Assembly: GCA_021234155.1 (NCBI GenBank)
Contig: JAJEKV010000020.1
Span: 1,438,938 to 1,502,937, forward strand
Origin: Isoetes taiwanensis
Lineage: Eukaryota > Streptophyta > Lycopodiopsida > Isoetales > Isoetaceae
Length of the DNA: 64,000 nucleotides
Direction of reading: 5' to 3'
Shown: piece after piece, positions 11,497 to 23,211 of the stretch
Numbering within the stretch: position 1 is the first letter of the stretch
Layout: each line of letters begins with the position of its first letter
The notes under the pieces: generated by a model
The model's input: only the letters and a program-made list of their open reading frames with translations
What the model was told of the DNA's origin: nothing
Database searches by the model: none
Made by a program: the position numbers and the translations under genes

Positions 11497-12820
11497 ATGA
11501 ATGCTCATATGGTGATAATGTGGATGCTACTTATTGGCATGCCCTTTGTTGCCCATGGCTTAGCACCCTCGTGTGCAAGAGGTTTGATTATCTTTGGAGA
11601 TTCTTTGTCCGACAGTGGGAACTTTGAAATTCTTTATCCTTCCTTGCCACTTCCTTGGACGTACAAGGATCCAGTCCGCGGACGTGTTGGCAACGGATAT
11701 ACCATGGTTGACTTAATTTGTAAGTTTTCTAATGTCATTGTCTATATCAACGTGCTTCATTACATGTTCTCTTCATTTCTGTTTCAGCAAAATACCTTGG
11801 ATTAGGTACAATGCTACCCAATTATGGTCGAAACTTCTTCAACGCGTGGAGGTATTCGGCAGGTGTCAACTTTGCTGTTGAAGGCGCTACTGCCCGTGAC
11901 AGTTCCATTTTGGTACCTTATTACCTATCTCGCCAAGTTGAGACCTATACCTTATGGAGAAAGCGACATCTTATGTCCGAAAGTGAGTGAGCAATTGTCA
12001 CTAGGATTGTACCCTTCTTGTCTTTACTTATGTTTGGATTTGTTTTCCAGAATTGGCTTCCAATGCCCTTTACCTCATTTATCTTGGGACGAATGACATC
12101 ATCCAAAACCTTGTTAAAAGAAATGATACGTTCGACCATTTGAGATCTACTATCGTGCCCCAATCTGTAGATTCTATAATGAAAGGGATTGAGGTACTAA
12201 CTAGCATACTCTGTTAATCTTTGAGTGGTTGATGATATACAGATTGCTTGATGCAGAGGCTCCATGGGCAAGGAGCACGAAACTTTATGGTGGTAGGTGT
12301 TGCAGCAATGGGTTGTTTTCCAATGTTCCTTAACACACGGAACTATGACTCTTTTGGGTGCTCCAGACCCTTGAATGAGCTCTCAAAGTTGCACAACATG
12401 CTCCTTCAGAGAAGACTGGCTCTTGCGCAAATAGAACACCCAGATTCTTCTTTTATTTATGCTGACCTTTATAATTTGAATTTGGATGTGCTTAAAAATG
12501 CAAAGAACTTTGGTAATTAACTTCTATCTTTCTTTTATTATTACATTTATGTTTCGGCCTTATGCCTAATGCTTTTGCTTGCTCTGTGGACATACACAGG
12601 TTTTAGTAGAAAGGGAACACGAGCTTCGTGTTGTCCTGGTCTTGGTCCAGGACAATGCACATGGAGAACTGTCTGCTCGAATCCTACTTCGTATATGAGT
12701 TGGGATGGCTTGCATTTCACAGAAGCATTCAATCGCATTGCAGCCAGATCTTTCCTCACTGGAAAATATATCCAACCTGCTGTACCAATGCACGTGGAAA
12801 ACTGTTTGCTCAATTTCTAA
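11497..12820 (+). CDS. GDSL esterase/lipase, five exons
   Basis: GDSL-family serine hydrolases are usually secreted and cleave ester bonds in lipids, cutin or acetylated sugars. Exons by GT/AG sites: 11497-11719, 11788-11982, 12051-12193, 12257-12512 and 12600-12820. Joined they give 345 residues in one frame, close to the usual 350-390. The start ATG precedes a hydrophobic signal peptide ending near VAHG. Family blocks appear in order: block I FGDSLSDSGN (catalytic Ser), block II GVNFAVEGATA, block III YLGTNDII (oxyanion Asn), and block V SWDGLHFTEA (catalytic Asp and His). A cysteine-containing segment CCPGLGPGQC is typical of plant members. All introns are 62-87 bases. No stop or frameshift is seen, so the gene may be functional. 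The substrate cannot be told from sequence. Confidence 0.9.
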
Positions 12821-15051
12821 TTTGTATCTCACTTGGGCTTGCATTTGAGGAATTACTGAAAAATACATCTGACCTATTCAGATGAATTCAATGCCATATG
12901 TAAATGTAGAATTGAGATTGTGTCAATTCTTTTAGGATGATATCTTAAGTCCATTATAATAACAAGAACTTATTGCGGCGGCAGTCGCCGTCACAACTAT
13001 AACAATCTTAAGAAGGCCTCCAATGCCATGTTATCCTATCCTAGTGGAAGCAAAAATCCTAATTGAAATTTTTTGTTCACTAAGTTAAATGACATGAAAT
13101 TAAATTCATTAAGTTAAATAACATCAAATTAAAAATTGCATGGGTTTTGTAGAAATATGGACATGGTGGTATGTTGAAAGATATCTTGATAGTGCATGGG
13201 TCTTATAAAAATGATTGTTAAAGACATGTGTCTTGTATATGGCACATTACTCCCTAGAGAAGTTGGGCGCTTTTATCCCGTGGCTATTCAAAGCTAATAA
13301 CAAATCCCATAGATGACCTTAGGGCACATTCAATCGTCTGATCTATTTGTCAACAGGCAAAAACATTTAAATGCCCAAAATTTAGCACAACAAAGTAAAC
13401 ACCTTCAATCGCAATTTTGCATCATAAGAAAAGTTATATCACAACCAGAGTAGCAATCATAGGCAGTATTATATCAGAAGCAGCATAGCTTGCACATCAT
13501 ATTCTCTGCAAAATCGAGCAAAAATTCGTCTAAACATTCATATTGTTTTAAAAGCTCTTTAGAATAAGGCAAGAGGAAGCAAAACACAGCTTGTGCATTT
13601 AATACACACAGAGTGTAATGGATTTGCACAAGAAAAAAAATTGAAGAAAATACCTTTGTGGAACCATCCAATAAACAAATTGAAGAAAATACCTTTGAAG
13701 AAAACCCGAGACGCCCCGTAATTCCTCCCGGCAAGAATTACCATTGTCATACTACTGGAGCAGTAAGCAGTACTGTAAAAAAAAAAATTCTTTTCAAGTG
13801 TAGCACGAATGTGCATGGGGAAAATTACTGGTACACCAAGACGTAATCGCTTCTTGTGCCTTAGGGATTCTTATGCCTGATCCTTAAAGGGATTTTAATT
13901 GCTCTCTGAAAAATCTTTGATAATCTAGTTCAGAACAGAGATGCCCAAGTCTAGAGACAATTGAAAGCTTCGAAGTCCTTCTGATTCGAACACTACAAAG
14001 CTATCTACCTGAATAGCTGATCTTAAGTCCTTTGGTTTCTGCTTCAATGAAGAACCTTATTCTGTTGTTGTTCAACATCAGTAAGCTTCGACCGCTTGGG
14101 CTTAAAAAGGACAAACTCCACAAAACTAAACACCTGCCTTCCCTATTTTTGAAGAATCCAAAGTATCTGTGTAGGCCAAATTCCGCAAAAGGGCAAACTA
14201 TCCATCATTATTATCTTAATGCAAGCTCCTATAGCAGATGTTTGCGGTATAGAATGGAAAAGTGCCTAAGCACCTGAGAAAATCAGACTCAGGAATAGCA
14301 ACTTGCTTCTTATATAGAACGAGAGTAAGAAATTTCACAAGAAAACGGTGCTGGAATAGGAATACCAATTTGCTTCTTAGATAGAATGAGAATAAAAAAT
14401 TTCACCAAAAAATCATGTCGAAAATGTGCAAAAAGTCTTCTGGACTCTTGAAACGGCAACCTGAGAAAGCCTAAACCTTCCAAAACCTTTGCGGCAGCTA
14501 CCTTAGCATGTCAAGCACTTCTACTAAATCGGTCGCCACAGAAACAACACGCCAGAAAATCCCCTAGCTATTTTTCACCGTTCGGCTTCTTCTATTACAT
14601 CTGGCAAACCAAAACTCAATTTCGGCTCTGAGTTGATGACGCATACTCCTCCCTTTTATACCAACAAAAAGATTAAACCAGAACTCTCCAGATTACACAT
14701 CCAGAAGTGCAACATCGGTTTCTAGAAAGACCTGTATGCTTCTTAGATATTTTTATGCTTACATGTGTATACTAGACGCTGGTCCGACCTTCCAGAAGTT
14801 TCATCGACCAGATCAACCAGAGCTTATTTTCTGCTTGCTTGGATTGCTATGTTGCCACGTGTCTTTAGACCATTGAAATTCTAAACACGTTTAACATAGT
14901 CTCTAACTTCCCATATTACAATTATATATTAGAGATATATAAGGTGATCATATGTTCGTTCCAATTAGTTGTCATATATATGTTCTAGTTCTAAATGATG
15001 TTTTATTATTGCATAAATTACAAAGTCAACCTTTATATTATTATAATATCA
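12821..15051. other. Intergenic, no gene seen
   Basis: The stretch 12955-12990 carries a GC-rich palindromic core related, in reverse orientation, to the hairpin at 7246-7288. Otherwise this is AT-rich sequence without domain-bearing frames. Confidence 0.4.
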
Positions 15052-15088
15052 ACTAGAACAAGGTGTTGCGCACGGAGGGTTGCCCTCC
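15052..15088 (-). mobile_element. Helitron-like 3' terminus, minus strand
   Basis: Read on the minus strand, the segment has a hairpin GGAGGG-CAA-CCCTCC (15074-15088), then GTGCGCAACACC and finally CTAGT with the terminal CTAG at 15053-15056. Helitrons end in CTRR, insert next to T, and carry a short hairpin just inside the 3' end. The body would lie to the right. I could not fix its 5' TC end, and the hairpin is further from the end than usual. Confidence 0.35.
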
Positions 15089-16185
15089 ATGGCCGGAGGA
15101 TGAAGTGGCTTAAATCATAGTTCAAAGTCATGTTTTCACAATCAATCAAAAATAGAATACTTGATACCATGACTTTATACTTGAAGATGCCATCATAATC
15201 AAATAATTCCACCCCTACTATTGGTATTACACTGCAACTTCTAGACCAACTCTAGTGTCCCTACCAATTCTCTACACATCAATTTTCTAACACGTTATCC
15301 TAAGATGCAAATGGCAATGAGTGTTTTTGCTCCAAATAGTGAACCCCAATCTAATTCATAGATTGAAGCATGACCAAAGCATTCATATGTGTTTTTGGAT
15401 GATGTTGTGCTCTCGTCTTAGAATTTTGTATATAGTACTATTTAAGGACCCTTTAATATTGAATTGCAAATCCTTGCAAATTTAATGGTTATTCCATAAG
15501 TTTTGGCTAGACTTGCAGTTTGCGTGATTGTAGTAAGAACACTTGCCTTTTTACTTAGAAATAATATTTTAGCATCTTTAAACATATGCATCCAAGTTGG
15601 GTGCATTATGCTTTGAACATAATTTGTCCATTCTACTCACGTGATACATTTGATGTAAGGACCTAATGCCAATTTTGAGAAAAAAGTTCATCAGAAAGTC
15701 GGTAGTTCATTTCCCTTTTGACTCTGGCATAGATGATGGAAATGACAAATGTGCCATAGATAAATATGGCCAAATGCTACTATAATCACATATTTTCTTA
15801 TGGGACAACTCCCCTTCTATCTATCAAAAGATCTGTCTAAAAATCTTATGATAATGCAAATTTAGGAGCAATTGGTACAAATCAATTTGAGAATATCTAA
15901 GCATGGGCTTTGATACCATCTCTTTTCTCTCTTTTTACCTTCAAATTGGGCAAGATTTTGAATAAATGTCTAGAACTTCTCATTTCAGAAATGCTAAACC
16001 CTATCTGGATTAGGTCTTCTATCGGAACACTAAATCCTATCTTGGATCCACTCGAGCGTTGCATGTCAAGGAGCAGGAGAAAAGGAATATGCACATTCTA
16101 AATGTATTGCATTAGTACATCCACTCGAATATACCGCTAAACCACAACATATCCGAGAACGTATAAAAATACAAATGGAACCCCT
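15089..16185. other. AT-rich, possibly Helitron-like body, no gene seen
   Basis: There are no helicase or replication-initiator motifs and no long frame. If the terminus at 15052 is real, this is presumably a non-autonomous element body. Confidence 0.3.
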
Positions 16186-16400
16186 GTCACTATACTGCAT
16201 ATTCTCGAGGAGAGCCTTTGGGCATCGAGAGCTATTGGATGGGCATATTGATGAGTTGTGCCTTGCTTTGGGTTGTAGATAGAAATCCTTGTTTGTGGGT
16301 ATGCACCATAAGTTGGGATATACCGTACAGTGAGATTAGTAATATTCTATAAGATTCAAACTAAATATACTTAATGCTGTCAATTTGATACATGTAATGT
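16186..16400 (+). mobile_element. Divergent internal copy of the Harbinger-like MITE family
   Basis: This segment aligns by eye with 25545-25720, and its first part with 27100-27180. Shared landmarks are a GAGAGC(C)CTT block, GAGCT.TTGGAT.GG, GTAGATAGAAATCCTTGTTTGTGG and the following TATAC...AGTGAGA run. Terminal repeats are missing, so it is a remnant. Confidence 0.5.
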
Positions 16401-16405
16401 ACAAT

Positions 16406-17397
16406 TCTAGAATGGGACTCGCATGAAACCAACAAACTGCATAGATAGGCTTCTCATTCATCTCAGCAGATTTTCTACAATGGTGGATAGTGGGTAGCCG
16501 CACACATGCAAACTACCCACGAAAATAAAGGGAAAATCCAATTATATCATTTGGACCCCAAAAATACAATGCTAACAGATGTTTGGCTGGTGTATCTGCC
16601 GAAAGCTTATCACCGGGATTAAAAAACCCCGCTCTTTCGGGTTTTCGAGGAAAAACCCTAGTGATAAACCTTCGGCAAGGGGCTTAGACAAACGCAAGGC
16701 AGAGAAATCGCTCCCAAAACCCACGAATGGAGAAGTCGAAACAAATGCCGCTCGCCAACCTGTACCTGCACATCACCAACACCACAAAAACAAAACAAAA
16801 CAAACCTCCCAGAGTGGAGGGGCTGATTATGCGCGTGCCACGCGACAAATATAATAAACAAAGAAGGGTGGGAGGGTGGGTTCAAAGAGAAAGAGGTACT
16901 GCTGAGAGAGAAGAGGAAGCGCCGATGAGGAGTCGATGCAGAAACGCGCCTAAAATAGCGAACTCCCAACCAGAATGGGCATGCGCCGCCCGCATGCATG
17001 CAAAACATGCATGCTCGTCCCATTCTAGAATGGCGATCCGATGTCTCGGATCGATGGGATTCTAGAATGGGACTCGCATGAAACCAACAAACCGCCCGAA
17101 TACCAAAGGACTTCCTTACAAACTAGGATCGAGGACGAAGGTCATAGGACGAAGGCTAAAGGCAAAAAAAGGACAGCATAAAAGAAACGCCAAATTGGCC
17201 AAACCAGGCAGGGAGAAGCCCCTCCCCTGCCTGGAAACAAATCAAAGAGAAAGAGGTACTGCTGAGAGAGAAGAGGAAGCGCCGATGAGGAGTCGATGCA
17301 AAAACGCGCCTAAAATAGCGAACTCCCAACCAGAATGGGCATGCGTCGCCCGCATGCATTCTAGAATGGCGATCCGATGTCTCGGATCGATGGGATT
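16406..17397. repeat. GC-rich block with two sets of long direct repeats
   Basis: About 35 bases beginning TCTAGAATGGGACTCGCATG occur at 16406-16440 and again at 17062-17096. A longer unit of about 155 bases, starting CAAAGAGAAAGAGGTACTGC, occurs at 16883-17053 and 17243-17397 with few changes. The first long copy has about 22 extra bases containing the palindrome GCATGCATG-CAAAA-CATGCATGC. Both contain the hairpin CGATCCGATGTCTCGGATCG. The block may be a gene-derived leader or transposon terminus duplicated in place. I see no credible protein. Confidence 0.75.
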
Positions 17398-17454
17398 GAG
17401 AAAAAAAAAGGGTCTCTCACTGCCCTATACCACCTCTCATATGAATAGAATAGA

Positions 17455-18408
17455 GCTAGTGCTTGGGAGAGCTTGGAGCGGGTGCAAAAGTCCTTTCTCA
17501 CTTACAGCCTTGGAGTTAAAAGGACGGTGCCCTATGCTATTCTTTTACAAGAGACAGGTTTTTGGCCTCTTCAACATTCTGCCATGAAGCGCCATCTCCA
17601 CTATATCTGCAAGGTGCACCACATGGACGATGTTAGGTATCCTGTTCTTGCACTTGCCATGGCTGAATCTCCTCAGCGTTTGAAACGATGTTGGAAAGAG
17701 CATTGCACTACATGGTTTGCACATTGGGTGCGGCAACCGCGAACCTTTACGATGCTTGCCGATTCGATCCCGAGCTTTTGCAACAATATCTTAATGGTCG
17801 TTTTTCTCAAAAGATATGGGGCCTTGATTACTTTGGCCCAAGTGAAAACCGGTCATTATCATGCACACATAAATCCCACTTTGGCACCAGGGGCCCCAAG
17901 CTTATTTGCTTGCTTCATTGTCCGGAACAAGCTTGTAGCTATTGCATCAATTCGCACGGGGTCCCACAGTGCTCGGATTGAGACAGGTAGATGGGAGCGG
18001 CCGCAATTGCCGCGAAGCGGCGAGACTATGTGCCTGTTGCGCCGCTTCTGAGTTATTGAAGATGAAAGCCATACTCTTCTGAGTTGCCCTGCTTTTGAGA
18101 TAGTCCGGAATCATTTTTCGACCTTAGCATTCCATTCCACGCTTCCACAACTTCTCAGCGCACCATCTGTGCATGACTTGGCATTATACATACTTGAGGT
18201 TCTAGATAAACGTCTGCAATTACTGAGCCCTCAGTAGTCATTATCTAAGCTTGTCTAGTATCATCATTACTGCAAAGGTTTTTCCCTTGAAAACCTTTCG
18301 AGGCAGGGGTTTTTTAATCCTAGTAGTAATGATTGTACTAGCCCATTGTATGGGTCCCATGACCTATTGGTCTTCGTGGACGTTAAAAAAACTATTCTAT
18401 TCTATTCT
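17455..18408 (+). pseudogene. 5'-truncated LINE fragment (C-terminal part of RT ORF)
   Basis: This is the C-terminal part of a non-LTR retrotransposon polyprotein, the region after the reverse transcriptase used in copying the element's RNA at its target. The frame from 17464 reads LERVQKSFLTYSLGVKRT, a common signature of plant LINEs. It runs through ETGFWPLQ and RTGSHSARIETGRWERP up to a stop at 18049-18051. The adjacent frame continues with EDESHTLLSCPAF, the usual C-terminal zinc-binding region, to a stop at 18235-18237, so a frameshift separates the parts. A simple (TTCTA)n tail at 18392-18408 probably marks the 3' end. No RT catalytic core is present. This LINE is of a different type from the one at 31.3-33.8 kb. 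Confidence 0.65.
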
Positions 18409-19106
18409 CATATGGATATGCACCCAAACAAAGGGAGGATTTAGGAAGAATTTGATTATAAATGTGAGGGGTAATGATTTTTGTTGTGGAAAAAAAAATT
18501 GGCCCCTTGAGGGCTTGGAAAAGGTATTCCATATAGCCATTGACAGCAATGCAACACATAGACTCCGATAGCAATAAATACATATATGTAACAATACAAT
18601 AGAGAAGGATGGCCAACATTGGTAGTAGATGTTGCATGTGTGAAACATGTTGGTTCCAAGGAGTAGATGCAATGTGTGCAAACATAAAGGTAGCAAGACA
18701 TACTTATCTAGAGTTTACATTGAGGATATAAAGCAACAACATTAGCACACCTTATGGGTTTGAGCCCATTGTATATTAGTAGCCATCCTGGCTTACTTAT
18801 GCTATGCTGGTCAACTACAAAACTTTTGAAATGTCTTCGCCCACTATAATAACAAGTTGAAGTTGCTAATTAAACAACAATTTGTGGCCAAGTTTCATGG
18901 TCAAGGTCTGCTAAGAATCCATGACTAAAAGTTGTGCTTGTCCTATCAAATATTTGCTACTCTCAATCTAGCAAGATTTTAGATATTAGCAGTCAGACAG
19001 ATGCCTTGAATCATTGCTGGTCTGTGCTTATTAACAAGAAATATTGTATCTAAGAACGTTTAAGTATAAATTTCACAGCATGTTAGATAACAAATAATGA
19101 AGTGAC
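18409..19106. other. No gene seen; last MATE exons would be expected here
   Basis: The MATE pseudogene on the minus strand should continue into this stretch with its last transmembrane helices. I looked for the GT(L/M)LAGRDLKF-type motif and did not find it, so the 3' part is lost or lies elsewhere. Confidence 0.4.
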
Positions 19107-21700
19107 CTGACTTATAATTTCTTTGTCTTTTGTAAACATCCTCGGTATGAACCAAGGGATTGAAATTGCAGCAAGCCCCAACAAAATTCCCAGTATTGAT
19201 CCCATGAAAAGAAGAGTGTGAAAGAGGTCTTGTGCCTGCACCATGTCAATTAGAATTAACTCCGAATTTCACCTCATCCACATGTTAAATCACTTGAATA
19301 TAGAACCTTTCCCAAGTTTTTTCCTTCTCCCTGTATTAAGCTTGGTATAAATGACTGTGTTGTTTGTGATAATGGCTCTCCCCAAACTGCAAAGAGACTA
19401 AATAATCCTATCATAACCTGTGCAAACCCAGATTAAGTACACATGACAAACGTGAAAAGGCAGTCTTAAGTCATATTATCCAGACTCATATCTTGACGAG
19501 ACGTTGCCAGATACGTTTGTTGCCAGATATGTTTATGCAGTAAAACGTTACCTTGCACCAATAGAATGACATTGAACAAAGGTAAACTTGTCAACCAACA
19601 TAACAAGATAGATTTCCTTTCCATATTCCCTATCATATGTACCTTTGAAAGCATAATTAGAAGGACAGGTGCACCAATCTCAAGCATCTTCCATTCGTCA
19701 CTGATTGAAGGTATATATATTGCCGTCGTCCTGTAACCCCTTCGTTCAAGTGAGAGTAGCAATAAAATAGTTCCAACATACTGCATATCCAGACATTTGC
19801 ATTGTCTCAAAGGTCCTCTGTATCACGTAGAAATGCAAGGGATGCTGCAATACCTGAGAGAACATAGTTGCCCATGCAACACCTGCAATCCCGTATCCCA
19901 TAAATGTACAAAAAAAAATATCTCCTGCTCCATTTATCAGTGCAGCCACAGCAAGAACTCTGAAAGGGCCCCAGGAATCCTGCATGCCCAAGCTAAAAAT
20001 TGAACCGACAGTGAGAATTTACTACTTGTGTTTACCGTTCTTTTATTATTTAAGATGTATATATTTCAAGGAAAGTCTCACACAATGAAAATCAGAATAT
20101 CAGCGCCACAACATAAATGCATAGGTCATGCTTAGCCATCGTGGCGACTTCCAAAACCATTCTGATCTTTCAAGCATTACGCATTTCTATATCATCTCAC
20201 GAGTCATATGTGTTATTGTTAAGCATTATTCACAACCATTTTCACTGAACTTGGGAGAAAATAAGGGATCTATTCAAGGAATGTTAGATCAGACACAAAA
20301 CGTTTCGCAGATGAATATTAACCTTCCCAATTCTCAATGTGCCAGTGAGAACCGACCCCAGGGACAAACTCTAACCAATGACGTTTGTGTTCAAGGTGTA
20401 AAGTTAATGATATTGCGTGTTTTTGAGGCATACAATAGACCTTTTATTTACAATAGAATATGCCCAACACAAATGCTTCTAATTTGCACCTTGTACACAC
20501 CTTGCACTTTGAGCGACCAGTCCAACAAGCACAGCTGGCCATGCAAGGCCTCTAATCTGGAAGAAGAAATATTTACCACATTAACGCGCATGCAAATAAC
20601 ACATAAATGCACTAAACATCATACCATATACTTTGCCTTGTCAATGATAGGCATTCCCATGTTTTTATGGGAAAAATATTTAAAGATCTCAACAAATGGA
20701 ACATCGGACTCTTACACAAATATGGTCATTAAACCTAATATTGCATTTACATGCCTGTCATGCATAGACAGACAGTATATGATTAATCTGGGGGGCAGAG
20801 AGTAGGAGGGGCAGCATACATGAAGTTTCCAAAACAGAATTGATAAAATTTAAAGCCCCAGTCACTCTCTATCTTTGTAAATTTAGTACATCGTGATAAG
20901 GAAGTGGGAGAAAGCAAAAGGTAATAACGGAAAAGGATAATATTGTATTTCTAGAAGAGTAAGGACCTTCACATATGCTCCAGCTGTGGGAACCAGTGTT
21001 GCATTCTTTGCTCCCACAAATGCTAAATTTTTGCAACACCATTTTAGATACTTGATAAATGACTTCTAAAAACTAGAACAAATTTAAGTAAAGTTATATA
21101 TACCTCGAAGAAGATTCGAAGAGAAAAGCTGAGTGAAAATAAGCATTGTTGAACCACAGACCAGAGACACAAACAACAATCTTGACAAATGATGTCCTGC
21201 TTCCTCCTCATCCTGGAAACGTTTAAATCAGTGATAAGGTGGAGCTCATATTATTATTATTATGGTTTATCTAATATTGACCTTGAGGGCAAGAGAAGTC
21301 GCAATCAAATTCAATGTTGCCACAGATAGGAACATGAAAACATATGACAAACCATCACATAAGACTGTCCCTGGCCCTAAATAATAAGGGTAAAATAGAA
21401 ATTAGTACCACCAGGAGTTCATATCAACCATAAAAATAACAGCATTATTCTTATCTTTATCTAGCATATTTTTCTCTTTAAAGCATTCTTGCAGCAAAAA
21501 GAATGATCTACATTGGAATGCCTTAATGGAAACAGCTAGTGGAAAATGATTACCCAGGGTTGCCAACTCCAATGAGCTCTTCGTGCCTACAACAGAAGTA
21601 TCAATTAGACTCATAATCAATTAGACTCATAAAGGGCCCAGATAGTCAGATCCCCAAAGCAGGCCCAGCAAACATGAAGATTTGACGCAATTGCTCTAAC
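19107..21700 (-). pseudogene. MATE efflux transporter pseudogene (DTX/EDS5-like)
   Basis: MATE proteins are 12-helix membrane antiporters exporting organic compounds; this copy resembles the plastid-type EDS5/DTX46 group. Exons on the minus strand: about 21700-21554, 21376-21282, 21212-21104, 21022-20967, 20556-20501, 19992-19854, 19780-19643, a damaged one near 19560-19445, 19417-19307 and 19235-19107. They encode recognisable blocks such as [60 protein letters not shown] and FIPRMFTKDKEI. Breaks: an in-frame TGA at 21646-21648 where the family has Trp (GIW), a 16-bp tandem duplication at 21600-21631 that shifts frame inside MSLIDT, and a degraded exon near 19.5 kb with another short duplication. 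The N-terminal start and the last helices are not found. Confidence 0.8.
21600..21631. repeat. 16-bp tandem duplication inside the MATE exon
   Basis: ATCAATTAGACTCATA is repeated exactly at 21600-21615 and 21616-21631. Sixteen is not a multiple of three, so it shifts the reading frame. Confidence 0.95.
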
Positions 21701-22817
21701 ATATTTTGTCCATCTCCACCAAAGGGTTAAATAAACCTGTTTCCTACTTGCGATAAATCATCATAGTCCCTTTTTTGCATGTGCGATTTTCAATAGCCAT
21801 TTGTTCCTGAATTTCAAGGAGGTTATTTCCTCGTAATCTCGTAGGGAGGACCGCATCGTTAGAGAGGTTTGTGGGTTCTTCCATAAGGTTTTCAGCTAAT
21901 CCCGATTCTCATGCAGCCATGCACAATGCATGTCCTATGTCTTGTATGAAATCGAATGTGACCTGTTGTAGTAGATTTGCTTCTGCAAGAAACTATTATC
22001 GGGGCATTGTTGCTAAGAAGAGATGGCATGTGTACCTTTTCATCTAAACCCAAACAGTAAGAACGGATTGTTTTCCTACTGTAACAAGCCATCCTTAAAA
22101 TCTCGGTAACGCGGCACAATTGAAAATCATAATTCCGGGAGTGATACACTAGGAGCTCTCCATGGACAACACTAATGCCGTGGGCAAATGTTGCCGTGTG
22201 CAATCTAATGAATTTTCAGAAGAGGCGCAGGGCTTCAGATGGGAGATGGGAAGGCCAGATACTAAATCCCACACTCTTATGCCTGGTTGCCCAGAGCAGG
22301 CCTCTCCGGTTAGCCAGTTTCAAGAGTGGCTGCCCAACAACCAAAACGACCGAGAGGGTTTGGAGCAGTCATAGGCATATTTCAAGCATATACTGGCATA
22401 TATCTATAATATGCCACAAACCCACATAAACAAGGGTTTGCCCCCTTAGGGGCAACCCAAAAAGTGCCCAGTGTTGCTGGGCTTTTCATCTAGATTAAAT
22501 TAAAACGTCATTAAAATATGTATAATCTCTAAAAGGGCAGATATGATTGTTTCTTATGAACTGAAGTTTGAAATTGTCTTTGTAAACAACTCAAAATGTG
22601 TGCCGAGCAATGTTTGGCATTCGTCGTGGATGTATCAAATGGTTTAGTAAAATTGGGTGAAAAAGAATATTGTAGATAAAGGTTTTAATTTCTCTTGGTT
22701 ACATTAGGGTTGCAATCAATGTATAAAATCTAAATATGTAATTGTGGTGGTGTTGCATGTTAAGTTATAGTATGCCCAATGTGGCTTTGATGTCATTGAT
22801 ATGATGTAAGTATATTA
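21701..22817. other. No gene seen
   Basis: The first MATE exon or exons could lie here, but I could not identify a start or a transit-peptide exon. Confidence 0.35.
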
Positions 22818-23211
22818 AGATATACAATTTCTATCTCAGTAATGTAAATAAAGCACATTTGATTGCGACAGATCTCTTCTACTTTTTAAACATCATTTTA
22901 TAGATGCTAGATATACAATTTCTATCTCAGTAATGTAAATAAAGCACATTTGATTGCGACAGTTCTCTTCTACTTTTTAAACATCATTTTATAGATGCTG
23001 GCATATAAATGTTATGCAATGATCGTTTGATATTAGCCACTTTATAGAATACCAGATTATTTGCGATAACAATGGCTATGCAATGATCATTTGATACTAG
23101 CCACTTTACAAAATAGCAGATTATTTGCGATAGCATTGGCATATTTAATAATTTTAATAGGGATGATGAAATAATCGATATATTTAACAATTTTAATGGG
23201 GATGATGAAAC
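22818..23211. repeat. Three consecutive tandem duplications
   Basis: A 91-bp unit is duplicated at 22818-22908 and 22909-22999 with nearly no change. A unit of about 63 bp follows twice, roughly 23014-23076 and 23077-23140, with several substitutions. A unit of about 36 bp with TTTAA.AATTTTAAT.GGGATGATGAAA ends the block. The ages appear to differ. Confidence 0.85.

Noticed and set aside
20128-20805. 225-codon plus-strand open frame
   Set aside because: It lies antisense across introns and one exon of the MATE pseudogene and shows no domain.
22818-23211. Possible CRISPR-like or satellite array
   Set aside because: These are two-copy tandem duplications of different units without spacers, and the genome is eukaryotic.
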